Numbered from the stretch's first letter, positions 25,818 to 34,548 are shown. The stretch is 64,000 bases of DNA from JAPUEK01 sp963815355 (GCA_963815355.1 CAWFGJ010000005.1:1-64000), one strand, 5' to 3'. A program made the numbers and translations. Notes: generated by a model not told the origin, from the sequence alone.

Positions 25818-27065
25818 ATGCCGATGACCGCCCTGACCGGAACGCGGCTGCGAGAGCGGCGGATTGCCCAGGGCATCCGGCAGGCCGATCTGGCGGGAAT
25901 GGCGGGGATTTCAGCCTCTTACCTCAACTTGATTGAACATAACCGCCGCCGCATTTCCGCGCCTTTGCTGGAGTTGTTGGCGGCGGCCTTGGGCGTTCCG
26001 GTGGCCGGTTTACAAGAAGGTGCCGAGGCCACGGTGCTGGATGAGTTGCGCGCGGCGGCGGGGGCGGTGCCGGGGGCGGGGGCAGAGCTGGACCGGGTCG
26101 AAGATTTCGCCGGGCGCTTTCCGGGATGGGCTGCCGCCTTGGTGCAGCAGGGGCTGCGGGCGGCGGCTTTGGAGCGGGTGGTGGAGGCGCTGAACGACCG
26201 GATGAGCCATGATCCGCACTTGTCGGCCAGCTTGCATGAGGTGCTTTCGGCGGTCTCATCGGTGCGCTCTACCGCGGCCATTCTGGCCGACACCGAGGAC
26301 ATTGAGCCGGAGTGGCGCGAGCGGTTCCACCGCAACCTGCATCAGGACAGCGAGCGTCTGGCGGCGGGGGCAGAGGCGCTGGTGGCCTATCTCGACACCT
26401 CGGGGCAGGCCGAGGAGCAGGGCATCGCCTCGCCTCAGGAAGAGATGGAGGTTTGGGCGTCGGATCTGGGCTGGGCGCTGGAGGGGGCCGAGACGATGGG
26501 GCTGGCGTCGGGGGCGGCGCGGGTTTTGGCGCGGGCCGCGGTAGAGCAGGCCGAAGCCGATGCGGTGGCCCTGCCAGAGCCCGCGTTTTCGCAAGCTTTG
26601 CAAGAGCTTGGCCCGGACCCCGCCGGTTTGGCGGACCGGTTCCGGTCGGATGTGCTGGCCGCGTTCCGGCGCATTGCGCTGCGTCAGGGGGCGGTGTCGG
26701 GTCTGGTGATCTGCGATGCCTCTGGCACGCTGTTGTTGCGCAAGCCTTTGCCGGGGTTTGCGGTGCCGCGCTTTGGGTCTGCCTGCCCGCTGTGGCCGCT
26801 GTTCACCGCCCTTGCCCGGCCCGTCAGCCCGATTGAGGCGGTGATCGAGACGCCGGGGCCGCAGGGGCGGCGGTTCCGGGTGCGGGCCTTTTGCCAACCG
26901 CGCCACCCTTCGGGCTTTCGCGGGCCGGAGTTGCGCGAGGCGGCGATGCTGATCCTGCCCGAGCCGCCCGGAGCCGATCCGGGCTTGCCCGTGGGCACGA
27001 CCTGCCGGATTTGCCCCCGGGTGGCCTGTGCGGCGCGGCGTGAGCCGTCGATTGTGACCGGGTAG
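25818..27065 (+). CDS. XRE-family ScfR/RamB-like transcriptional regulator (DUF2083)
   Basis: Regulator of 415 residues. An N-terminal Cro/CI helix-turn-helix (about 5-60: GTRLRERRIAQGIRQADLA, SYLNLIEHNRR) is followed by a long helical domain and a C-terminal Cys motif CRICPRVACAAR typical of ScfR/RamB/PccR proteins, which sense short-chain acyl-CoA and control acetate or propionate metabolism. The ATG at 25818 is preferred because AGAGG precedes it; 25824 is possible. It lies just upstream of a two-component operon whose kinase is also of a carbon-metabolism class. Confidence 0.85.
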   Translation: MPMTALTGTRLRERRIAQGIRQADLAGMAGISASYLNLIEHNRRRISAPLLELLAAALGVPVAGLQEGAEATVLDELRAAAGAVPGAGAELDRVEDFAGRFPGWAAALVQQGLRAAALERVVEALNDRMSHDPHLSASLHEVLSAVSSVRSTAAILADTEDIEPEWRERFHRNLHQDSERLAAGAEALVAYLDTSGQAEEQGIASPQEEMEVWASDLGWALEGAETMGLASGAARVLARAAVEQAEADAVALPEPAFSQALQELGPDPAGLADRFRSDVLAAFRRIALRQGAVSGLVICDASGTLLLRKPLPGFAVPRFGSACPLWPLFTALARPVSPIEAVIETPGPQGRRFRVRAFCQPRHPSGFRGPELREAAMLILPEPPGADPGLPVGTTCRICPRVACAARREPSIVTG

Positions 27066-27152
27066 GGGCGTCTTGCGGCGATCTTCTTTTGATCTTCCGG
27101 CGGTGGCGCGCTTTTGGGGGGCACAGAACGCAAGTGCGGTGTCGCTTGGCTT

Positions 27153-27181
27153 TTGACAGCACCGGGATTTGCCCCGATAGT
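27153..27181 (+). promoter_or_regulatory. Sigma-70-type promoter of the receiver/kinase operon
   Basis: TTGACA at 27153-27158, a 17-base spacer and GATAGT at 27176-27181, 27 bases before the receiver start. The -35 is perfect and the -10 matches four of six positions. Confidence 0.6.
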
Positions 27182-27208
27182 CACCACGGGGACGGAGGGA
27201 TCGGATTT

Positions 27209-27577
27209 ATGGCGGGACGGGTGCTGCTCATCGAAGATGAACAGAACATCGCGGAGGCGATCCGCTTTTTGCTGAGCCGCGACGGGTTCGAGGTAGAGGT
27301 GCAGACTGATGGGGTGGCGGGGTTGGCGGCGGCGCGGCGGGGGGGCGCGGGGCTGATCATACTGGACCTGATGTTGCCCGGCCTGAGCGGGCTGGAGATT
27401 TTGACCGCCTTGCGCGCCGATCCTGACACGCGCGATTTGCCGGTGATGATGCTGACCGCCAAGGGGCAGGGGCGCGACCGAGATGCGGCCGAGGCGGCGG
27501 GGGTCAGTGCCTTTATGTCCAAGCCCTTTGCCAATGCCGAGATGCGCGCGCAGGTGCGTGCCTTGATGGGGCGCTGA
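27209..27577 (+). CDS. Stand-alone response regulator receiver (CheY-like)
   Basis: Single receiver domain of 122 residues with no output domain. The acidic pair is in LLIEDEQN, the phosphoacceptor Asp in LIILDLMLPG, the Thr in MMLTAKG and the Lys in MSKPFA. GGAGG precedes the ATG at 27209. The next gene follows directly at 27578, and the transporter-type kinase after that is the likely phosphodonor. Confidence 0.9.
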   Translation: MAGRVLLIEDEQNIAEAIRFLLSRDGFEVEVQTDGVAGLAAARRGGAGLIILDLMLPGLSGLEILTALRADPDTRDLPVMMLTAKGQGRDRDAAEAAGVSAFMSKPFANAEMRAQVRALMGR

Positions 27578-27871
27578 ATGGCGCGCTCACCCGCGCCGCT
27601 GTTTCTGGCCCGCGGCGTCTACCGGCGGCGTCGGTTGCGCGATGCGGCGCGGTTGCTGCCGCTGGTGGGGGCATTCTTTCTGCTGTTGCCGGTGTTGTGG
27701 GGCGGGCCACGCGGGGCGGGGTGGGACGCGGTGTTCATCTTTGCGGTGTGGGTGCTGCTGATCGGGGGGGCCGCCTTGTTGGCGCCAAAGCTGGCCGACC
27801 CGGAGCGGCCTGAGGGCGACGCGCCCACATTGGATGCCACCGCCGCATTGGCCCCCAAGGACGGGGGGTGA
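27578..27871 (+). CDS. Small two-helix membrane protein
   Basis: Ninety-seven residues with an Arg-rich start (RGVYRRRRLRDAARLLP), two hydrophobic helices (about 26-42 and 50-69) and an acidic tail. It begins directly after the receiver stop and ends one base before the kinase ATG, so all three are translated as a unit. Small membrane proteins also accompany related sodium:solute symporters, but no specific family is claimed. Confidence 0.75.
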   Translation: MARSPAPLFLARGVYRRRRLRDAARLLPLVGAFFLLLPVLWGGPRGAGWDAVFIFAVWVLLIGGAALLAPKLADPERPEGDAPTLDATAALAPKDGG

Positions 27872-27872
27872 C

Positions 27873-30551
27873 ATGCCGTTCAACCTGTTGGTCTTGATTT
27901 GCCTGCTCTATGTGATTGCGCTGTTTCTGGTGGCCTTTGTGGTGGAGCGCCGGGCCGCGCAGGGGGCGATGGGGTTTTTGCGCTCGCCTCTGGTCTATAC
28001 GCTGTCCTTGTCGATCTATTGCACGGCGTGGACCTTTTACGGCGCGGTTGGCTATGCGGCGCGGTCGGGGATAGAGTTTCTGACGATCTATCTGGGGCCG
28101 ACGCTGGTGTTTGTCGGCTGGTGGTGGGTGTTGCGCAAGCTGGTGCGGATCGGGCGGCAGCAGCGTGTCACCTCGATCGCGGACCTGATTTCCAGCCGCT
28201 ATGGCAAGTCAAACCTGCTGGGCGTGATGGTGACGGTGATCGCGGTGGTGGCCGCGACCCCGTATATCGCGCTGCAACTGCAATCGGTGACGCTGTCGTT
28301 CGCGGTCTTTGCCTCGGAGACGCCGACGGGCTGGGCCTTGCCCGACCGCAACGCCACGGCGATCTGGGTGGCGGGGGGGCTGGCGCTGTTCACCATTCTG
28401 TTCGGCACCCGCAAGCTGGACGCGCGTGAGCAGCACCACGGCATCGTCATGGCGATTGCGGTGGAGGCGGTGGTCAAGCTGGTGGCCTTGCTGGCCGTCG
28501 GGGCCTTTGTGGTCTGGGGGCTGGCCGAGGGGCCGCTGGCGGTGATTGAGCGGATATCGGCGGTGAAAAACGACGGCTGGCAGGTGCAGCCCGGCCGCTG
28601 GGCGGGGTTGATCTTTGTCTCGGCCGCCGCCGTGATCAGCCTGCCGCGGATGTTTCAGGTGCTGGTGGTTGAGAATGTCGCCGAAAGCCATCTGGCGCGC
28701 GCGTCATGGGCGTTTCCGCTCTATCTGTGTCTGATGAGCCTGTTCATCCTGCCCATCGCGGTGGTGGGGATGGAACGGTATCCGGCGGCCAACCCGGACA
28801 TGCTGGTGCTGACCCTGCCCTTGGCCGAAGGGCAGAACGCGCTTGCGATGCTGGTGTTTCTGGGCGGGTTTTCCAGCGCCACCTCTATGGTGATCGTCGA
28901 GACGGTGGCACTGGCCACGATGCTGTCAAACCACGTGCTGATGCCGCTGTGGCTGCGGTTCAAGCCCGGCGCTTTGTCGGGTGATTTGCGGCGCGGGGTG
29001 CTTGTGGCGCGGCGGCTGTCGATCATTGGCGTCTTGGCGCTGGGTTTGGCGTATTTCCGGATGTCGGGCGGGTCAACCGCGCTGGCGGCGATCGGGCTGA
29101 TCGCCTTTGCGGGGATGGCGCAGGTCTTGCCGGTGATGCTGGGGGGCATCTTCTGGCGGGGTGGCACCAAGAGCGGGGCGGTCTGGGGGATGGGGGTGGG
29201 CTTTGCGGTCTGGGCCTATACGCTGTTTCTGCCCTCTTTCGGGGAGGGGGCGGTGATCCCGGCGCAGGTCTTTGCCGAAGGGCCGTTCGGTCTGTCGTGG
29301 CTGCGCCCGCAGGGCCTGTTCGGCACCCAAGGGATGGACCCGCTGGTGCATTCGGTCTTTTGGTCGCTGGCGCTGAATGTGGCCGCGTTCTGCGCGGGGT
29401 CGATCTTCAGCTTTCCCGACCCGGTTGAGCGGGTGCAGGGCGCGGCCTTTGTCAACGCCTTTGATCTGGAGGCGCAGGCCGAACGGCTTGGCTGGATGCA
29501 TGGGCAGGCAGAGCCCGAGGCGCTGTTGAACCTTGCCCAGCGGATCTTGGGCGAAGAGGCGCTGCTATTCTTTGAGGCGGGCGCGCGGGCGCAGGGCAAG
29601 GACGGCTACCTGCCCGACATGACCCCCACCTTTCTGGCCGATCTGGAGCGGCGGCTGGCAGGCTCGGTCGGGGCCGCGACGGCCCATGCGATGATCAGCC
29701 AGTTGTTCGGGCAGGCCACGGTGACGGTTGAGGATCTGATGGCGGTGGCGACGGAGGCCGCGCAGATCATGGAGTATTCGACAAAGCTGGAGCAAAACCA
29801 GCAGGAATTGACCCGCACCGCACGCCAGTTGCGCGATGCCAATGACAAGCTGACGCAACTGTCGGTGCAAAAGGACGCGTTCCTTAGCCAGATCAGCCAT
29901 GAGCTGCGCACGCCGATGACCTCGATCCGTGCCTTTTCCGAAATCCTGACCGAGGGCGATCTGCCCCCCGGCAGCGTCGCCCATTACGGCCAGATCCTGC
30001 ATGATGAGGCAGTGCGTCTGACCCGGTTGCTGGATGATCTGTTGGATCTGTCGGTGCTGGAAAGCGGCACGGTGCAGTTGAACCTTGGCCTGTCGCATCT
30101 GGGCCGGATGCTGGACCGGGCCGAGCAGGCGGCCAGCCAGACCCGCCCCGACCGGATGTTCCGGATTGAGCGCGAGGGTCTGGATGAGGTGTTCCTGTTC
30201 ACCGATGCGGACCGTCTGGTTCAGGTGTTCATCAACCTGATCTCCAACGCGCGCAAATACTGCGATGCTGAGGCGGCGGTGCTGAAGATCCGGGTGCGGA
30301 TGAAGGGCGGCCGGGTGCTTGTCGATTTCATCGACAATGGCAGCGGCATCGCCAAAGAGGCGCAGGGGCTGATCTTTGAGAAATTCGCGCGGCTGACGGA
30401 TGGGTCACGGGCGGGCGGCGCGGGTCTGGGGCTGGCGATCTGCCGCGAGGTGATCGGCAATCTGGGCGGTGCCATCGCCTATCTGCCGGGGCAAAAGGGC
30501 GCAGCCTTTCGGGTGACCTTGCCGCTGCGGCTGGAAAAGCGCGCGGCTTAA
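27873..30551 (+). CDS. Sodium:solute symporter-type sensor histidine kinase (CbrA/CrbS-like)
   Basis: An 892-residue fusion of an SLC5-like transporter domain of about 13 helices (roughly residues 1-520) with a cytoplasmic kinase. A coiled region (about 640-670) leads to the HisKA box SQISHELRTPMTSIRAFSE with phosphoacceptor His676, then the ATPase motifs NLISNARKY, DNGSGIAKEA and GAGLGLAIC. CbrA and CrbS kinases of this design control amino-acid and acetate use. The partner is probably the lone receiver two genes upstream, unlike CrbR, which carries a LuxR output domain. Confidence 0.9.
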   Translation: MPFNLLVLICLLYVIALFLVAFVVERRAAQGAMGFLRSPLVYTLSLSIYCTAWTFYGAVGYAARSGIEFLTIYLGPTLVFVGWWWVLRKLVRIGRQQRVTSIADLISSRYGKSNLLGVMVTVIAVVAATPYIALQLQSVTLSFAVFASETPTGWALPDRNATAIWVAGGLALFTILFGTRKLDAREQHHGIVMAIAVEAVVKLVALLAVGAFVVWGLAEGPLAVIERISAVKNDGWQVQPGRWAGLIFVSAAAVISLPRMFQVLVVENVAESHLARASWAFPLYLCLMSLFILPIAVVGMERYPAANPDMLVLTLPLAEGQNALAMLVFLGGFSSATSMVIVETVALATMLSNHVLMPLWLRFKPGALSGDLRRGVLVARRLSIIGVLALGLAYFRMSGGSTALAAIGLIAFAGMAQVLPVMLGGIFWRGGTKSGAVWGMGVGFAVWAYTLFLPSFGEGAVIPAQVFAEGPFGLSWLRPQGLFGTQGMDPLVHSVFWSLALNVAAFCAGSIFSFPDPVERVQGAAFVNAFDLEAQAERLGWMHGQAEPEALLNLAQRILGEEALLFFEAGARAQGKDGYLPDMTPTFLADLERRLAGSVGAATAHAMISQLFGQATVTVEDLMAVATEAAQIMEYSTKLEQNQQELTRTARQLRDANDKLTQLSVQKDAFLSQISHELRTPMTSIRAFSEILTEGDLPPGSVAHYGQILHDEAVRLTRLLDDLLDLSVLESGTVQLNLGLSHLGRMLDRAEQAASQTRPDRMFRIEREGLDEVFLFTDADRLVQVFINLISNARKYCDAEAAVLKIRVRMKGGRVLVDFIDNGSGIAKEAQGLIFEKFARLTDGSRAGGAGLGLAICREVIGNLGGAIAYLPGQKGAAFRVTLPLRLEKRAA

Positions 30552-30610
30552 GGGTTTTGCAACCTTTGACGCGATAGCCTTGGGCAAAGGCGTCGCAGAA
30601 AGGGTGCACC

Positions 30611-31609
30611 ATGACCGAAGATGTGGAGGAAGGGACCAAAGGCGGGGTGATCCGGCGCAAACTGGCGCAGGCGCGGTCGGAAGCGGCCGAGGGCGGGCCG
30701 GGTGCCGACCGGGGCTGGCGTCTGGCGCTGGCGCGGGCCGCGCGGGATGAATTGAAACTGGGGCTTGAGGTGTCTGCGATGACGCTGAGCCGCGCCTCGC
30801 TGGCCGAATTGCTGGACCTGCCGCCGGATCGGTCGATGCTGGTGGTGCTGGATGGCCCGGGCGAGGGGTTGGGGCTGCTGGTGCTGTCGCCCGCCATTCT
30901 GCAGGGGCTGGTTGAGGTGCAGACGATTGGCCGGGTGGCATCTGCCCCGGTGGTGGCGCGCAAACCGACCCGCACCGACGCGGCAATGGTGATCGGGCTG
31001 ATCGACAGGGCCTTGGCCGGGTTGGAACTGGTGCTGGCGCAAGAGGCCGATCTGATCTGGGCCGGCGGGTTCCGCTATGCGTCCTTCCTCGACGATGCGC
31101 GCCCGCTGGGCCTGTTGCTCGACGACACCCAATACCGGGTGATGAGCGCCGAAGTCTCGCTGGCGATGGACAGCCGGACCGGCCCGGTGATCCTTGCGCT
31201 GCCCGCCGAGGGGCGGGGCAAGCCGCCGCTGACGCACGCACTGGCGGACACGGTGGCCGAGGTGGGGCCGGCCTTTACCGAGCAACTGGCCGACCGGCTG
31301 TCGGGGGCCGATTGCGCGTTGGAGGCAGTGCTGGCGCGGCTGAACCTGCCGCTCAACACGATCCTGCGCCTGCGTGAGGGCGAGGTGCTGGCGCTGCCCT
31401 TCGCCGCCTTGGACCGGATCAGCCTTGAGGGTTTGGATGGCCGCCGCGTGGGCGAGGGCAAGCTGGGCCAGAACCGCGGGATGCGGGCGCTGCGCCTGTC
31501 ACCCGCCGCGGTCCCGGCGCAGGGCCTGCCGCGGATGGCTCCCCCCGTCGCCGCCCCCGCGCCGTCCGCCCCCGCCGTGCCTGCCGCCGCCCTGCGTCAG
31601 GCGGGCTAA
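30611..31609 (+). CDS. FliM/FliN-family protein outside a flagellar cluster
   Basis: A 332-residue protein with a FliM-like middle region (residues about 40-210; LGLLVLSPAILQGLVEVQTIG) and a C-terminal SpoA/FliN-type domain (about 245-300; LNLPLNTILRLREGEVLALP). The N-terminus lacks the usual CheY-binding motif of FliM, and the tail is Pro-Ala-rich. It follows the transporter-kinase by 59 bases. No other flagellar gene is in the window. It may be a motor protein in an unusual place or a signalling partner of the receiver. Confidence 0.78.
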   Translation: MTEDVEEGTKGGVIRRKLAQARSEAAEGGPGADRGWRLALARAARDELKLGLEVSAMTLSRASLAELLDLPPDRSMLVVLDGPGEGLGLLVLSPAILQGLVEVQTIGRVASAPVVARKPTRTDAAMVIGLIDRALAGLELVLAQEADLIWAGGFRYASFLDDARPLGLLLDDTQYRVMSAEVSLAMDSRTGPVILALPAEGRGKPPLTHALADTVAEVGPAFTEQLADRLSGADCALEAVLARLNLPLNTILRLREGEVLALPFAALDRISLEGLDGRRVGEGKLGQNRGMRALRLSPAAVPAQGLPRMAPPVAAPAPSAPAVPAAALRQAG

Positions 31610-31670
31610 CCGCCGCAAAACCGCCCCTGACACCGCCGCCCGCCCGAACGCAATGAAGATGAGGTCGCCA

Positions 31671-31733
31671 CAAAAATCATATCACCAAAGCCCTGACACC
31701 CGCAGAAACCCGGGGCCCTATTTATGATTTTGG
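31671..31733. promoter_or_regulatory. Inverted half-sites around the HTH gene promoter
   Basis: CAAAAATCATA at 31671-31681 and TATGATTTTGG at 31723-31733 are inverted copies with one mismatch, centres 52 bases apart (about five turns). They flank the likely promoter of the following HTH gene and could be its own operators. Confidence 0.45.
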
Positions 31734-31747
31734 TCTATTTCACTGCA

Positions 31748-32101
31748 ATGGAACGGGATTCGATTGTCGTGATGGTGGCTGCCAATTTGGCAGAGGCAAT
31801 GGCGCGTAAAGGCACCAACGCGGCAGAGGTCGCGCGCCGTGCGGGGCTGAACCCAACAGGCGTTTACGACATCCTCAAAGGCAAGAGCAGAAGCCCCCGC
31901 TTGGACACGCTGCACAAGATCGCAGTGCTTGGGCTTGGTATGCCGCTGACGGCCCTATTCACCGAACCGAGCGGCGACGATCTTGACCAACAGCTGCTGG
32001 CAGTGCTTGGTCTTCTGCCTGTCGAGGATCGGAAGCGGTTCCTGACGATGGCGCAGGCTGTTCAGCGTCAGAATGTGGCTGCGCAAAACGCGGACCATTA
32101 A
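31748..32101 (+). CDS. Small XRE-type helix-turn-helix protein
   Basis: A 117-residue protein with a Cro/CI-like domain at about 10-60 (NAAEVARRAGLNPTGVYDIL) and a helical tail. The ATG at 31748 is preferred; an earlier ATG at 31724 lies inside an inverted half-site. It is AT-richer upstream than its neighbours. Such phage-repressor-like regulators are common in Rhodobacteraceae, but no target can be named apart from possible autoregulation. Confidence 0.78.
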   Translation: MERDSIVVMVAANLAEAMARKGTNAAEVARRAGLNPTGVYDILKGKSRSPRLDTLHKIAVLGLGMPLTALFTEPSGDDLDQQLLAVLGLLPVEDRKRFLTMAQAVQRQNVAAQNADH

Positions 32102-32195
32102 GAAACGGGTCACCCAAGCCAAAGTGCCGCCCCAGAAAACCGCGCGCGCGCAATGAACCGCCCCCCAAATATTACCCGGGGCCACCAACAAAACA

Positions 32196-32216
32196 GGGCG
32201 CCCCCAAAAGGCGCCC
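32196..32216 (-). terminator. Terminator of the leftward sulfide operon
   Basis: GGGCGCC-CCCAAAA-GGCGCCC forms a perfect 7-pair stem. Read leftward it is followed by a T-rich run (TGTTTTGTTGG), which fits termination of the operon ending at 32286. Confidence 0.6.
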
Positions 32217-32285
32217 CGCTTGGCCGTTCATCTTGGCCCAAATACTCACCTTCACGCCAAACAAGGGCGCGCGGCGTGCCCGGTC

Positions 32286-33164
32286 TTACCCCTTGGCTTG
32301 GGCCAAAGCCTCAAGCTGGCCCTTCAGGCCCCGGTGGTCATAGCCGTGCTGCGCGGTGATGGCGATCAGGCTGTCGGCGTCGCGCTCGCCCGCCTGCATC
32401 ATCAGCCACAGGATTGAGCTGCGGTTTCCCGAGGCGCAATAGGCAAAGACCGGACCGGGGGCGGCCTCAATCGCGGCGCGCTGCACTTCGACATTCATCG
32501 ACGACAGCGCCCCGGCAATCACCGGGTTCAGGACAAAGGCCAGACCGGCGGCTTCGGCCGCGCGGGCCATTTCCTTGGCCGACAGCTCTGCCGGGATTTC
32601 CCCGTCGGGGCGATTGTCGATGACCGTGGTGTAACCCGCCGCCTTGATCGCGGCCAGATCGGTCAGCGCGATCTGGGGGGACACGGCATAGTCGGGCGTC
32701 AGGGCGCGGATTTCCATTTGGCTCTCATTCTTATGGGCGGACCATTTGTCGATCCGGGTCCGGACCGGGGGAGCAATCAGCATACCTGCGAGCATGGCCA
32801 GAAGAAAGACCAGACCGCCGATCCCGCCATAGCCGAGTGAGGCCATCGCCGGGCCGGGGCAGAGCCCCGCCAGGGCCCACCCCATTCCGAAGAGCACAGA
32901 CCCGACCACCAGCCCCGCCGTCACGCCAGAGCGCACCGGCGCGGGAAAGGTCCCGCCCAGAACCGGGGACGTCCGCCGTGCGGCCACCCGCCAGGCCAGC
33001 GTCATCGGCAAGATCGCCCCGCCCATCACAAAGGCCAGAGTCGCATCCCAGTCGCCGAACACATCCAGCCAGCCTTGCACCCGCGTGGTGTCGGTCATGC
33101 CCGAAATCAGCAGGCCCGCGCCAAAGAGCCCCCCGGCCAGGGCGGCAAACAACAAACGCTTCAT
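32286..33164 (-). CDS. Fusion of YeeE/YedE-like (DUF6691) membrane domain and TIGR01244 sulfur-transferase domain
   Basis: A 292-residue bifunctional protein. Residues 1-135 form four helices with the YeeE/DUF6691 motif GLCPGPAMASLGYGG. Residues about 150-292 are a TIGR01244 domain, a phosphatase-like fold with the active loop AYCASGNRSS (Cys-x5-Arg type), associated with persulfide sulfur transfer. In other bacteria the second domain is often fused to the Blh hydrolase. Here it is joined to the permease half, so an imported or exported sulfur species may be handed to a cytoplasmic sulfur acceptor. Confidence 0.85.
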   Translation of the reverse strand: MKRLLFAALAGGLFGAGLLISGMTDTTRVQGWLDVFGDWDATLAFVMGGAILPMTLAWRVAARRTSPVLGGTFPAPVRSGVTAGLVVGSVLFGMGWALAGLCPGPAMASLGYGGIGGLVFLLAMLAGMLIAPPVRTRIDKWSAHKNESQMEIRALTPDYAVSPQIALTDLAAIKAAGYTTVIDNRPDGEIPAELSAKEMARAAEAAGLAFVLNPVIAGALSSMNVEVQRAAIEAAPGPVFAYCASGNRSSILWLMMQAGERDADSLIAITAQHGYDHRGLKGQLEALAQAKG

Positions 33165-33165
33165 C

Positions 33166-33591
33166 TCAGATCACCCCGAAGCCGTGGCGAAACAGCGCCA
33201 TCATCAACCCGCCCGCCAGCACATAAAACACCGTGGCCACGATGCCGCGCATCGAGAGCCGCGAGATGCCACAGACCCCGTGGCCCGAGGTGCAGCCATT
33301 GGCCAGCCGCGTGCCAAGCCCCACCAGCACGCCGGCCGCGATGATCACCGCCCAGTTGCTGGTCAGGTGCGTCGTGGCCCCGCCAGACAGCGCCGACAGC
33401 CCCCAAGGCACCAGCACCAGTGCTGCAAGAAAGCTGATCCGCTCCGCCGCCGTGGACCAGCCGGTGCCATCCACCAACTGCCCCACGATGCTGGAGGCCC
33501 CCATGATCCGCCCGTTGACCAGCAGATACAGCGTGGCCGCACCGCCGATCATCAGACCGCCGAGAAACCCGTAGGCCCAACTCATTTCCAT
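33166..33591 (-). CDS. YeeE/YedE family (DUF6691/Sul_transp) membrane protein
   Basis: A 141-residue membrane protein with about four helices and the YeeE motif NGCTSGHGVCGISRLS, whose cysteines relay thiosulfate or sulfide-type sulfur in characterised members. It pairs with the next gene, one base away, which holds the other half (PmpA/PmpB-like pair). It follows the MBL hydrolase gene in the same direction. Confidence 0.88.
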   Translation of the reverse strand: MEMSWAYGFLGGLMIGGAATLYLLVNGRIMGASSIVGQLVDGTGWSTAAERISFLAALVLVPWGLSALSGGATTHLTSNWAVIIAAGVLVGLGTRLANGCTSGHGVCGISRLSMRGIVATVFYVLAGGLMMALFRHGFGVI

Positions 33592-33616
33592 AAAATACCC
33601 TCGCTTTCGCGAAGGG

Positions 33617-34480
33617 TTACAGGCCGTTGATCGGAAGTTTCAGATAGCTGACGCCATTGTCTTCCGGTTCCGGCATGTGACCCGCCCGCATGTTCACCTG
33701 CAAGGAAGGCACGATCAGGCGCGGCATGGCAAGGGTGGCGTCGCGGGTTTGGCGCAATTGCACGAAATCGGCCTTGGAGCGGCCCGCGCCGATGTGGACG
33801 TTGCGCGCTTTCTGGTCGCCCACGGTGGATTCCCACGCATAGGCCTCGCGCCCCGGCGCTTTGTAGTCGTGGCCCACAAAAATCCGCGTCTCTTCTGGCA
33901 GGGCAAGGATGCGCTGGACGGAATCGAACATCACCTCGGCCGATCCGCCGGGAAAGTCGCAGCGCGCCGTACCAAAGTCCGGCATGAACAGCGTGTCGCC
34001 AACAAAGGCCGCATCCCCCGCCACATAGGTCAGGCAGGCGGGTGTGTGGCCCGGCGTGTGCAGCACATCAACGCGCAACTGGCCGATCATCAGGCTGTCG
34101 CCATCGCGGAACAGCCGGTCAAACTGGCTGCCATCGCGGGCAAAGCGGGTGCCTTCGTTAAAGATCTTTCCAAAGGTTTCCTGCACCAGCGTGATGCGGT
34201 CGCCAATGCCGATCTTGCCGCCAAGACGTTCTTGCAGATAGGGCGCGGCAGACAGGTGATCGGCATGGACATGGGTTTCGAGCACCCATTGCAGATCCAA
34301 GCCCTGTTCGGTGATGAAGGCGGCGACCGCATCCGCAGACCGCGTATCGGTCCGCCCGGACGCATGGTCGAAATCAAGCACCGAATCGATGACGGCGCAG
34401 GCCCGGCCTTCGGGTTCACGCAGCACATAGGTCAGGGTGTTGGTGGCTTCGTCAAAGAAGGCGTGGACGGCGGGGTGCAT
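33617..34480 (-). CDS. MBL-fold persulfide dioxygenase-like hydrolase (ETHE1/Blh type)
   Basis: Metallo-beta-lactamase-fold protein of 287 residues, first gene of the sulfide operon. The metal site is THVHADHLS (HxHxDH), HTPGHTPACLTY, VGDTLFMPDFGTARCDFPGG with the ETHE1-type GTARCDF signature, and FVGHDY. Such enzymes oxidise glutathione persulfide to sulfite. In Agrobacterium and Xylella the Blh homologue is controlled by BigR; here an SqrR/BigR-like regulator is encoded at 58312-58653. Confidence 0.9.
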   Translation of the reverse strand: MHPAVHAFFDEATNTLTYVLREPEGRACAVIDSVLDFDHASGRTDTRSADAVAAFITEQGLDLQWVLETHVHADHLSAAPYLQERLGGKIGIGDRITLVQETFGKIFNEGTRFARDGSQFDRLFRDGDSLMIGQLRVDVLHTPGHTPACLTYVAGDAAFVGDTLFMPDFGTARCDFPGGSAEVMFDSVQRILALPEETRIFVGHDYKAPGREAYAWESTVGDQKARNVHIGAGRSKADFVQLRQTRDATLAMPRLIVPSLQVNMRAGHMPEPEDNGVSYLKLPINGL

Positions 34481-34532
34481 CGGGATCTCCGGTTTTTGTC
34501 AGACTATCAAAAGATGGGGCCTTCGGCAACAT

Positions 34533-34548
34533 ATTGCAAGAGGTGAAT
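34533..34548. promoter_or_regulatory. Candidate SqrR/BigR site upstream of the persulfide operon
   Basis: ATTG-n8-GAAT on the + strand differs at one position from ATTC-n8-GAAT, the form I recall for R. capsulatus SqrR operators. It lies 53-68 bases before the start of the MBL hydrolase gene. The motif is short, so chance occurrence is possible. Confidence 0.4.
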
